Origin: Microbacterium sp. AG1240
Lineage (GTDB): Bacteria > Actinomycetota > Actinomycetes > Actinomycetales > Microbacteriaceae
Assembly (NCBI RefSeq): GCF_003635115.1
Contig: NZ_RBXJ01000001.1
Coordinates: 372,001 to 436,000, forward strand
Reading direction: 5' to 3'
DNA length: 64,000 nucleotides
Shown here one piece after another: positions 18,873-26,123 of the stretch. The notes beneath the pieces are model-generated. The model was not told the origin of the DNA. It did no database searches and saw only the letters and a program-made list of their open reading frames with translations. The translations under genes were made by a program, and so were the position numbers. Within the stretch, counting starts at the first letter, position 1; each line of letters opens with the position of its first letter.

Positions 18873-20306
18873 TCAGGCGAGGACGAGGAGGGAGATGTCA
18901 TCGGGGATGCTGCGACCGGCCGCTCGACGCTCCTCGGCGTAGCGGGCGGCCATCTCCGACAGTTCGGTGTCACGTCGGCGTTCGAGTCCGCTGACCACCG
19001 AGAGGGGGACGCCCATGAACACGAGCTTGAGCACGCCGTGCCGCCAGGCGTGGTCGTCGAGGTGCGCGGCGGCGAAGCCGCCCATGGCGGCCGCGACCAG
19101 CCGCGGGTCGTTCGTGCGCAGTGCGTCTGCGACGAGCTCGCCACCGATGCGCTGCCACTCGGGATCGAGGTCGGCGTCGCGGTCGACGAGCAGGTTGAGC
19201 CCGCGCAGCACGCCGCGGCGCTCGGCGTCGTCGCCCTCCCGGTAGAGGGTCGCGACGAGATCGGCCCCCGCGGCGTCGGACGAGGCGAGGGCGGCCACGA
19301 GCGCGGCACGGGCGACGTCGTCGACCGTCCCACCGACGCCCTGGGTGTCGGCGGGGTCGATCGGTTCGCGCCCCACGGCGCGGCCGGCCTCCGCGAACAG
19401 GCGCCGTGCCCGGCGGGGGTCTGCGGCGACGGTGTCGACGGCGGCTGCGGTCCAGGGGTGGGGCTCGGGGGATGCGGCGCTCATGATGGCCTCCATGCTC
19501 GTGCGGGCGAGCCGCGGGGCGTCGAAAGAATGACGGGGCAGCTCGACGGCCGCGACCCCGCGGTAGCCGATCTTCGAAAGCGTCGCGAAAGCCGCGGCGA
19601 GGTCGAGCTGCCCCGAACCGAGCTCCAGATGCTCGTGTACGCCGGGCATCATGTCGTCGACCTGCACGTTGAAGAGCAGGTCTCCGGCGGCCCGGAGCGC
19701 CCCGACGACCCCGTGAGGCTCGACGGCGACGCAGTGCCCCAGATCGACGGTGATCCCCACGTTCACCGGGTCGCCCAGGGCGGTTCGCAGCCGCAGCGCG
19801 TCGTCGACCGTCTCCACCAGCATGCCCGGCTCCGGTTCGATCGCGAGGCGGACGCCGGCGGCCTCGGCGAAGGGAACCAGACCGGCGAGACGCTCCACGA
19901 GCAGCGTCCACCCGCGCTCGGCCGCGACCTCGCCCGGGAGCACACCGCTCCACAGCGAGACGCAGTCGGCCTCGAGGACCGCGGCGATCTCGACGGCGCG
20001 GCGGAGGAACAGCATCCGCTTCTCCGCCTCGACGTCGACGAGGGTCGGGCGGTGCTTCTGCCACGGATCGAGCAGGTAGCGCGCGCCGGTCTCGACAACC
20101 ACGCGCATCCCGCGATGGCGCAGGTCGTCGCGCAGCGCCAGGGCCTCCTCGCGCCAGTCGTCGGCGAACGGGTCGAGGTGCGGGTGCCCGAGGGTGAGCG
20201 CCACCGCCCGGTATCCCGACCCCTCGAGGACATCGAGGGCATCGGGCAGGGTGTGGTCGGCGAAGCCGTTCGTGCCGTACCCGATCACCCAATCGGGCCC
20301 GGTCAT
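18873..20306 (-). CDS. Fusion: sugar-phosphate isomerase-like TIM barrel plus EboA
   Basis: A 477-residue protein made of two parts. Residues ~1-270 are a xylose-isomerase-like TIM barrel (IGYGTNGFADHTLPDALDVL, then RLAIEPEPGMLVETVDDALRL, ITVDLGHCVAVEP). Residues ~275-477 match EboA (ADALRTNDPRLVAAAMGGF, HGVLKLVFMGVPLSVV). No stop separates them. Inside the junction an ATG at 19484 follows a strong GGAGG with 5 nt spacing, so a free ~203-residue EboA may also be made. The first ATG overlaps the prenyltransferase stop (ATGA). The isomerase part could act on a sugar or cyclitol phosphate supplied by the cyclase at the head of the operon; that is inference. Confidence 0.8.
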   Translation of the reverse strand: MTGPDWVIGYGTNGFADHTLPDALDVLEGSGYRAVALTLGHPHLDPFADDWREEALALRDDLRHRGMRVVVETGARYLLDPWQKHRPTLVDVEAEKRMLFLRRAVEIAAVLEADCVSLWSGVLPGEVAAERGWTLLVERLAGLVPFAEAAGVRLAIEPEPGMLVETVDDALRLRTALGDPVNVGITVDLGHCVAVEPHGVVGALRAAGDLLFNVQVDDMMPGVHEHLELGSGQLDLAAAFATLSKIGYRGVAAVELPRHSFDAPRLARTSMEAIMSAASPEPHPWTAAAVDTVAADPRRARRLFAEAGRAVGREPIDPADTQGVGGTVDDVARAALVAALASSDAAGADLVATLYREGDDAERRGVLRGLNLLVDRDADLDPEWQRIGGELVADALRTNDPRLVAAAMGGFAAAHLDDHAWRHGVLKLVFMGVPLSVVSGLERRRDTELSEMAARYAEERRAAGRSIPDDISLLVLA

Positions 20307-21166
20307 GTCACGTCGCCCTTCGAGCGGAGTCTGGCCAGCACGCGTCCCGCTGCCTGCACCGCGATGAGCACGGCCGTCGGAACGACGGCGCCGGTGCGCG
20401 CGACGAGCGCGGTCTGCAGCGGCACCATCGCGTGGATGCTGGCGCGCGCGGCCGATCGTGCGTGCTCCGCGTCGGGCTGCCGTGCGGCCGCCACCTGCGA
20501 CGGCAGAGCGGCGGCGAGGTAGCCCGCGCCGCCGAGGAGGGCGGCGGTCGTGTGCGGTCCGGCTCCGGCGACGGAGGCCGCGGCGGCGCCCACGCTCGCG
20601 GCGGCGGTGGCGCCGGCGGTGGCCGAGGTCGTACCGTTCACCTCCCCGCGCGCGATGACGGTGAGCGAGGCGGTGTGCGCGGCGACGATGATCGCGGGCA
20701 CGATCGCGCGTCGCCACCCGGGTCCGGCCGCGCCCATCATCACGTCGAGTCCGCGGCAGACCGCCATGACGACCGGACCGAAGCGGGTCGGCTTCGCCAC
20801 GAGATCGTACGTCCAGATCGAAGCGGCCAGTGCCAGCGAGATCCACCCCGACGAGCGGCGGGAGGCGAAGGCCAGGCCCACGCCCGCGGCCGTCAGCCCC
20901 GCGCCGACCTTCAGGGCGGTGTCGCGGCTGATGCGCCCCGACGGGATCGGACGCTCGGGTCGCTCGACGGCGTCGAGGTCGGCATCGGCGTAGTCGTTCA
21001 GCGCCATGCCCGCCGCATACAGGCAGGCCGACGAGGTCGACAGGGGCAGCGCCGAGACGCCCGCGCGGCCGCGCGCGTTCGTCGCGCCGACGACGGTGTC
21101 GCCGATGGCGGTCAGGGCCGCGGGGGCCCGCACGAGGTCGAGCAGATCGGTCAGGCGGCCGGTCAT
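20303..21166 (-). CDS. UbiA-family prenyltransferase (EboC-like, SCO3242 type)
   Basis: A 287-residue integral membrane prenyltransferase with about seven to eight hydrophobic segments. The first aspartate-rich motif is NDYADADLDAVERPERP (~residues 58-74) and the second catalytic region is YDLVAKPTRFGPV (~120-132). It attaches an isoprenoid chain to an acceptor from a polyprenyl diphosphate in the membrane. It resembles the Streptomyces SCO3242 group, which also neighbours inositol-phosphate-synthase-like genes. ATG at 21166 overlaps the preceding stop; the longer open frame upstream lies inside the cyclase gene. The prenyl acceptor is unknown. Confidence 0.83.
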   Translation of the reverse strand: MTGRLTDLLDLVRAPAALTAIGDTVVGATNARGRAGVSALPLSTSSACLYAAGMALNDYADADLDAVERPERPIPSGRISRDTALKVGAGLTAAGVGLAFASRRSSGWISLALAASIWTYDLVAKPTRFGPVVMAVCRGLDVMMGAAGPGWRRAIVPAIIVAAHTASLTVIARGEVNGTTSATAGATAAASVGAAAASVAGAGPHTTAALLGGAGYLAAALPSQVAAARQPDAEHARSAARASIHAMVPLQTALVARTGAVVPTAVLIAVQAAGRVLARLRSKGDVT

Positions 21167-22377
21167 CCGGCGCTGACCTCCTCCGCCAGGCGAACGAGGA
21201 CACCGGTGCGCTGCACCCACGCGACGTACGCGGCGGTCTGGTCGGCGAAGGCGTGGGTGTCGCTTCCCCACGGGTCTTTGAAGAAGCATCCGAGTTCAGC
21301 GATCGCACCCGACTGGCCGGCCGCCGTCGCCAGCGCGAGCACGCGCACGAGGTCGAGCACCAGAGGCGCGGCGAGCGTCGAGTCGTACGCGCTCCACGTC
21401 GTCTGCAGCGTCACGCGGCTGCCGAGGAAACCGACGGCGCTGATGTGGTCCCACGCGGTCTTGACGTCGCCGAGGTCGGGCACGTTGTCGATGTGGAGGG
21501 GGGCCACGACGTCGTCGCCGACGAGCGAGTGCAGTCCGCGATTCTTCGACACGAGCTTCGAGCGCACGGCCTCGGGATCGGCCAGGGTGGCGCCGTCGCC
21601 GCCGCCGAGGAGGTTCGTGCCCGCCCACGAGCGCACCTTCAGGTTGCGCGCGGTGAACATGGGCGCGAGCACGGTGCGCAGCAGGGTCTCGCCGGTCTTG
21701 CCGTCCTGGCCGGCGAAGGCGATGCCGGCCGCCTCGGCCCGGGCGCGCAGCACGGGGAGGTTGAGACTCGTCGAGGGGGTGAAGGCGGCGAGGGCGGCGC
21801 CCGCCTGGATCGCCGCGGCGGCGGCGACCGCGCTCGCCGGCAGCACCCGCTGCGTCGGGTCGGCGAGGGCATCGCGCAGAGCCTCTTCCGAGTGGAACGC
21901 CGGGTGGTCGGCGGGGAGCGGCTCGGTCGACGACACGTCGACGACCACCACCGTGGCGAGGCCGTGCCGGTCGCGGAAGTCGGTGATGTCGGCCGCCATG
22001 CGGTCGATGTGGTGCTGCTGGGTCGGGCCGGAGAGGTCGATGAGGCGCAGGTCGTCGTCGGTGCGGTCGAGGTCGGCGCGCACCGCGTCGACGAGCGCGT
22101 CGGAGAACATGCCGCCGGCGGCGAGCGAGGCGGCCTTCGCCGCGAGCGGGACCTCGTAGATGTCGTGGCCGCCGATGACGATGTCGTCGAGGGCGACCAG
22201 CGGCACGTCGTCGAACTCGTCGTTCTCGGTCGTCAGGCCGGTCGGAGCGGCGGCTCCGCGGGCGAGGGCGAACAGGCCCACGGTCGCGGTGGTCGCGAGC
22301 GACCCGCGGGCTCCGATGAACCAGGCGCCGACACGGGGCGTGGTGAAATCGGGAGAAGAAGCACTGTCGGTCATCAT
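21163..22377 (-). CDS. myo-Inositol-1-phosphate synthase-like cyclase
   Basis: A 404-residue protein with the inositol-3-phosphate synthase fold: NAD-binding motif WFIGARGSLATTATVG near residue 19, GQDGKTGETLLRTVLAPMF (~residue 222), NLLGGGDGATLADPEAVRSK with SKNRGL, and LAAPLVLDLVRVL near residue 340. The canonical enzyme cyclises glucose-6-phosphate to inositol phosphate. It looks more like the eukaryotic/archaeal arrangement than the short mycobacterial housekeeping Ino1, so it is probably a dedicated cyclase of this pathway. It is first in the operon; AAGGA precedes tandem ATGs at 22377 and 22374. Confidence 0.82.
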   Translation of the reverse strand: MMTDSASSPDFTTPRVGAWFIGARGSLATTATVGLFALARGAAAPTGLTTENDEFDDVPLVALDDIVIGGHDIYEVPLAAKAASLAAGGMFSDALVDAVRADLDRTDDDLRLIDLSGPTQQHHIDRMAADITDFRDRHGLATVVVVDVSSTEPLPADHPAFHSEEALRDALADPTQRVLPASAVAAAAAIQAGAALAAFTPSTSLNLPVLRARAEAAGIAFAGQDGKTGETLLRTVLAPMFTARNLKVRSWAGTNLLGGGDGATLADPEAVRSKLVSKNRGLHSLVGDDVVAPLHIDNVPDLGDVKTAWDHISAVGFLGSRVTLQTTWSAYDSTLAAPLVLDLVRVLALATAAGQSGAIAELGCFFKDPWGSDTHAFADQTAAYVAWVQRTGVLVRLAEEVSAG

Positions 22378-22439
22378 TGTCCTTGCTCTGTGCGCGGCGG
22401 TGCGCGGGGCGCTTCGCGGGGGACTGAGGCGCTACACGA

Positions 22440-22468
22440 CCGTATGTCGACCTAATGCCTTCGGTCAA
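22440..22468 (-). promoter_or_regulatory. Possible promoter of the Ebo-type operon
   Basis: On the minus strand TTGACC (22463-22468) lies 16-18 bp before a weak CATACGGT element (22439-22446). It would give a ~60 nt leader. The -10 match is poor. Confidence 0.35.
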
Positions 22469-22620
22469 GCAGAAGTCGCGGTGATGTTTGATAAAAGGTG
22501 AGGTATGCCGCGCGCGCTTTCGCGCGCCGCGCCCGCCGAACGCTCGATCCTCCGCCCGTCGCCCCGACCGCTCGCCGCGTCCCTCGCACCTGCCTGCCCC
22601 ATCCGGCCGACCCCTCCTCT

Positions 22621-22790
22621 GACGGCTGCACCCCGTGCCGACCCTTCCCGCCCGCCGCTCCGGGCCGGCTGCAGCCCGTACTCAGGATGGCTGGCGGCCC
22701 GTCCTCCGACACGCCGAGGTCCAGGGGCGCGGCGGCTGTTTCATCCTGAGTTCGGGCAGCGGGCCAGGCAGCATGGGCCTGGCCGCCGGG
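22621..22790. repeat. Intergenic repeat, copy 1, with internal inverted repeat
   Basis: A ~170 bp unit, roughly 85% alike to copy 2 by eye. It contains ACTCAGGATG (22680-22689) and its exact complement CATCCTGAGT (22742-22751) around a 52 nt loop. The first ~60 bp match copy 2 almost exactly apart from a 3 bp insertion in copy 2. Confidence 0.75.
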
Positions 22791-22846
22791 GTCTGGGAAG
22801 GGGTGGGCGCGGGGGAAATCCCGCCGGCTGCTGCCGCCCGCACCGT

Positions 22847-23019
22847 GACGGCTGCACCCCGTGCCGACCCTTCTTCCCGCCCGCCGCTCCGGGCCGGCTA
22901 CAGCCCGTACTCAGGATGGATGGCAGCCCTGCCGGCGACACGCCGGGTTTCCGGGGCGCGGCGGCTGTTTCATCCTGAGTTAGGTCGTAGGGCTAGGCAG
23001 CACGGGCCCAGCCGGGCCG
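22847..23019. repeat. Intergenic repeat, copy 2, with the same inverted repeat
   Basis: Same orientation as copy 1, 226 bp downstream. The 10 bp arms (22909-22918 and 22971-22980) and the 52 nt loop length are preserved exactly while the loop sequence differs at several places. That points to selection on structure, or to a mobile REP-like unit. Confidence 0.75.
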
Positions 23020-23117
23020 CAGCGCGGCCACCCCGGGCCCGGTCGCGCCGGGGGATCAGGGTCGGGGGTGCGGCGCAAGCCCCACCAGCCGCGGGGCTGG
23101 GGGAGGGAGGATCAGGC

Positions 23118-23423
23118 ATGCCCGAGCAGCCGTCGACAGCGCAGTACGCCGCATCCGACCGGGATCTCGAGGCCGCGATCCTCGGCCTGCTCGCGCAGCG
23201 CGCCGCGACGTCGACGATCTGCCCCTCCGAGGCCGCGCGGGTCGTCGGCGGTGAGCACTGGCGGGAGCAGATGGATGCTGCGCGGGCCGCCGCCGCGCGA
23301 CTCGAAGCCGCCGGCGTCGTCGACATCACGCAGGGCGGGGAGGTCGTGGACCCGGCGACCGCGCGGGGGCCGATCCGCATCCGCCGCCGGCCTACGGCCG
23401 CGGGATCGACGCCGGACGCCTAG
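23118..23423 (+). CDS. DUF3253 protein
   Basis: A 101-residue protein matching the DUF3253 pattern: LEAAILGLLAQRA, STICPSEAARVVGGEHWREQ, then a C-terminal VVDPATARGPIRIRR. The arrangement suggests a small winged-helix fold, but no function is established. The ATG follows GGAGGGAGGA. Its TAG and the TAG of the convergent MarR gene share a CTAG palindrome, so the two genes overlap by 4 bp. Confidence 0.83.
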   Translation: MPEQPSTAQYAASDRDLEAAILGLLAQRAATSTICPSEAARVVGGEHWREQMDAARAAAARLEAAGVVDITQGGEVVDPATARGPIRIRRRPTAAGSTPDA

Positions 23424-23881
23424 GAGCGCTTCGTCGGGGAGCCCGGGTTCTCGATCGCCGAGTCGGCGAGGTTCCGGCGCGCCCGGCGCAGGAAGCCGGC
23501 GAAGAGGGCGACCTCGTCGTCGTCGAAGTCGCCGAGCATGGCGTCCTCGATCGCGCGAACGGTCTCGGCCATCGCGTCGATCTTCTCGATGCCGGCCGGG
23601 GTGATCGACAGCAGGATCTGCCGCCCGTGGTCGGGGTCGCGATCCCGGCGGGCCAGCCCCGCGTCCACCAGGGGGGTCAGGGTCTCGGCCATCGACTGCG
23701 GCCGCACGAACGATCGGCGCGCGAGGTCGGACGACGTGAGGCCCGGAAGCCGTTTGAGCACCGTCAGCGCCGTGTACTGCGCGTAGTTCAGCCCGTGCGA
23801 GGCGACAGCGTCGATGAACGGCCGTCTCACGGCCATCTCCGTCCGCTTGAGCAGGTAGATGAGGCCTCTGTCGCCGGGCAT
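23420..23881 (-). CDS. MarR-family transcriptional regulator
   Basis: A 153-residue winged-helix regulator. The recognition region is GLTSSDLARRSFVRPQSMAETLTPLVDAGL (split here: helix GLTSSDLARRSFV, then RPQSMAETLTPLV), with a wing at RDRDPDHGRQILLSITPAG. It probably acts as a dimer sensing an aromatic or acyl compound. It is divergent from the MaoC, acyl-CoA synthetase and dehydrogenase genes, so it is a likely repressor of that operon. Confidence 0.88.
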   Translation of the reverse strand: MPGDRGLIYLLKRTEMAVRRPFIDAVASHGLNYAQYTALTVLKRLPGLTSSDLARRSFVRPQSMAETLTPLVDAGLARRDRDPDHGRQILLSITPAGIEKIDAMAETVRAIEDAMLGDFDDDEVALFAGFLRRARRNLADSAIENPGSPTKRS

Positions 23882-23983
23882 GTTCTCGGGCGTCCCTTCC
23901 GCGGAGTGGCCCCGCGGAATTCATCATGTCACCCGAGAGAGTTGCAGGTAGCCTGACATCAATCGCGTTCGAAGGAGAATGAG

Positions 23984-24454
23984 ATGACCTCACCGGATGC
24001 TGCGCGCCTGAGCGTGTCGCTGGACGACCTCCCCACCCTCGTCGGCCGCTCCTTCGGGCCGTCGTCGTGGCGGGAGATCCCGCAGTCGGAGGTGAGGGCT
24101 TTCGCGGATCTCACCGGGGATCACAACCCGATCCACCTCGATCCCGAGATGGCGGCGACGACGCCTTTCGGCGGCACGATCGTGCACGGCTATCTCACCC
24201 TGAGTCTCGTCGTGCCCCTGATGGCCGAGGTGTTCGAGGTCACGGGGATCGGCGTGGGCATCAACTACGGGCTCGACCGCCTCCGTTTCCCGGCGCCCGT
24301 ACCGGTCGGCTCGCGGGTGCGGATCGCGGGGGAGGTGACCGCGGTCGACGAGGTCGCCGGGGGGCTGCAGGTCGCCGCCCGCGTCGTCTTCGAGGTCGAG
24401 GGCGGGTCCAAGCCCGCCTGCGTGGCCGACATGGTGCTGAGGTACTACCGGTGA
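23984..24454 (+). CDS. MaoC-family enoyl-CoA hydratase/dehydratase
   Basis: A 156-residue hot-dog-fold hydratase. The catalytic Asp/His pair is in the motif ADLTGDHNPIHLDPEMAA (~residues 40-57), followed by GTIVHGYLTLSLVVPLM. It hydrates enoyl-CoA esters in acyl chain degradation. The start has an ideal GAAGGAG. A TAGCCT -10-like element at 23949-23954 is embedded in the inverted repeat CAGG-TAG-CCTG (23945-23955), a possible site for the divergent MarR regulator. The stop overlaps a micro-ORF. Confidence 0.88.
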   Translation: MTSPDAARLSVSLDDLPTLVGRSFGPSSWREIPQSEVRAFADLTGDHNPIHLDPEMAATTPFGGTIVHGYLTLSLVVPLMAEVFEVTGIGVGINYGLDRLRFPAPVPVGSRVRIAGEVTAVDEVAGGLQVAARVVFEVEGGSKPACVADMVLRYYR

Positions 24455-24522
24455 GCGCGGCCGCCCTCGCCCCGGCGGCGCCGGAGGCGACCGCAGACGC
24501 CCTCGTCGAAGCGGCGGCCTGA
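24451..24522 (+). CDS. Possible 23-residue micro-ORF bridging two genes
   Basis: GTG at 24451 overlaps the MaoC stop (GTGA), and its TGA ends 2 bp before the GTG of the acyl-CoA synthetase gene. The peptide is alanine-rich (starts MSAAALAPAAPEA). The synthetase start has no Shine-Dalgarno sequence, so ribosomes finishing this ORF may reinitiate there. It could instead be chance or the remnant of a lost gene. Confidence 0.35.
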   Translation: MSAAALAPAAPEATADALVEAAA

Positions 24523-24524
24523 TC

Positions 24525-26123
24525 GTGGAGGCGCACTACGCCGACCTCTGGCATCGGATCGCGCAGGCGGTCCCCGATCGTCCTGCCATCGTCACCGTGG
24601 GCGAAGGGGCGATGACGTACCGCGAGTTCGACGACGCCGCGGCCCGGTTCGCCGCGCTCGTCGCCGACCTCGGGCTTCGTCGTGACGACAAGGTGTCGAT
24701 CCTGCTCCACAACCGTCCCGAGTGGCTCGTGACGTTCGCCGGATCGATCCGGGTCGGAATCGTCCCCGTCTCGCTCAACTTCCGCTACCGCGCCCACGAG
24801 GTCGCGAGGCTGCTCGACGACTCCGACTCGGCGGCCGTCGTCTACGCGGCCAGCCTCGCACCGGTCGTCGCCGAGGCGGTGTCGATCCTCGGCCGGCCGA
24901 TCGCCCTCCTCCAGGTGCAGGACGTGGATGCGGAGCTGCTTCCGGGAGCCGTGGACTTCCGCGAGCACCTCGCCCGCGCCCCGTTGACGTACGAAGACCC
25001 GGTCGACGGCGACTTCTTCATGTACACGGGTGGCACGACCGGAGCGCCGAAAGCTGCGGTGTGGAGCGTGAGGCAGATGCTCTCGATGCAGGTCTACAAC
25101 GCCTACGTCACCGCGGGACGCCCGTTGCCAGAGACCCCCGAAGACGTCGTCCGGCTCGCGACGGACCCGGCTCACGGGCGCATCGTCGCTCTGGCGCTGT
25201 CGCCCTACATGCACGGCACGGCGCTGACCACCGTCATCAACGCGCTCCTCCTGGGCGGCACCGTCGTCGTACTGCCGACGGCGAGATTCGATGCGGTGGG
25301 CGCGGTGCGCGCGATCGTCGACGAGCGCGTCACCCGGGTCGCCGTCGCGGGAGACGCGATCGCCCTGCCGCTGCTCGAGGCGGCGGACGAGGTGGGTATC
25401 ACCGAGCTCCCTCTCCTGGATTCCGTGCTGTCTTCGGGCATGAGGTTCAGCGATACGACGAAGGCGCGCCTCCACGCGCTCGGTCCGGTCGTCATCACCG
25501 ACATCCTCGCCTCCACCGAGGGCGGGGCGGTGGGCCTCGGCATCACGCGGTCGGCCGATGATCTCCCCGCGCGATTCCGGCTGACCCCGGGCACGGTGGT
25601 GCTCGACGACGCTCTCGCGGAGGTGCAGTCCTCGCCCGGAGCGACGGGGCGCATCGCCTTCACCGGCGGCATGCCCCGCGGGTACTACAAGGATGCGGCG
25701 AAGACCGCCGCCAACTTCGTCGAGATCCGCGGGCGCCGCCACATCATCGCGGGCGACCTGGTGCGCGTCGAGGCCGACGGCTACATCGAGCTCCTCGGCC
25801 GCGGCGCGACGGTCGTCAACTCCGGGGGAGAGAAGGTGTTCCCCGCCGAGGTCGAGGAGTCGCTGCTCCGGCACCCTGCGGTGCTCGACGCCGTGGTGTT
25901 CGGCATCCCCGACGAACGATGGGGGGAGGTCGTCGCCGCGGCGATCGCGGTGGAGCACCCCTCGTCCCTCTCCCGCTCGGAGGTGATCTCCCACGTCGGG
26001 GCGGAGCTGGCAGGCTACAAGAAGCCCCAGCGGCTGCTCGTCGTGACGGATCTCGAGCGCACCGGGAGCGGGAAGGTCGACCTGGCCGCGCTCCGGGCCC
26101 GACTTCTCCAGGAGGAAACGTGA
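24525..26123 (+). CDS. AMP-forming acyl-CoA synthetase
   Basis: A 532-residue ANL-superfamily ligase that activates a carboxylic acid to acyl-CoA via acyl-AMP. Motifs: phosphate loop MYTGGTTGAPKAAVWS (~residue 166), ILASTEGGAVGLG (~325), the hinge region GRGATVVNSGGEKVFPAEVE (~427) and the C-terminal catalytic lysine in ERTGSGKVDLAAL. The acid substrate is unknown; the hydratase and dehydrogenase neighbours suggest a fatty or aryl-alkanoic acid. The start depends on coupling with the upstream micro-ORF or MaoC gene. The stop overlaps the dehydrogenase start. Confidence 0.9.
   Translation: MEAHYADLWHRIAQAVPDRPAIVTVGEGAMTYREFDDAAARFAALVADLGLRRDDKVSILLHNRPEWLVTFAGSIRVGIVPVSLNFRYRAHEVARLLDDSDSAAVVYAASLAPVVAEAVSILGRPIALLQVQDVDAELLPGAVDFREHLARAPLTYEDPVDGDFFMYTGGTTGAPKAAVWSVRQMLSMQVYNAYVTAGRPLPETPEDVVRLATDPAHGRIVALALSPYMHGTALTTVINALLLGGTVVVLPTARFDAVGAVRAIVDERVTRVAVAGDAIALPLLEAADEVGITELPLLDSVLSSGMRFSDTTKARLHALGPVVITDILASTEGGAVGLGITRSADDLPARFRLTPGTVVLDDALAEVQSSPGATGRIAFTGGMPRGYYKDAAKTAANFVEIRGRRHIIAGDLVRVEADGYIELLGRGATVVNSGGEKVFPAEVEESLLRHPAVLDAVVFGIPDERWGEVVAAAIAVEHPSSLSRSEVISHVGAELAGYKKPQRLLVVTDLERTGSGKVDLAALRARLLQEET

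Larger units (their letters stand above)
22378..23117. other. 740 bp non-coding stretch between the Ebo-type operon and DUF3253
   Basis: No convincing gene is seen. Both strands have open frames, but they are rich in Arg, Pro and Ala, change frame between the two repeat copies, and lack good start sites. The stretch holds the operon promoter region, a short GC hairpin (CGCGCG around TTT near 22510-22526), and the two ~170 bp repeats listed separately. Confidence 0.6.

Noticed and set aside
22505..22978. A 157-residue plus-strand open frame across the two repeats
   Set aside because: It is Arg/Pro/Ala-rich, the repeat copies fall in different frames, and the start has no support; repeats are better explained as non-coding.
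22378..23117. CRISPR array
   Set aside because: Only two long, diverged repeats are present, with no short identical repeats, regular spacers or cas genes.
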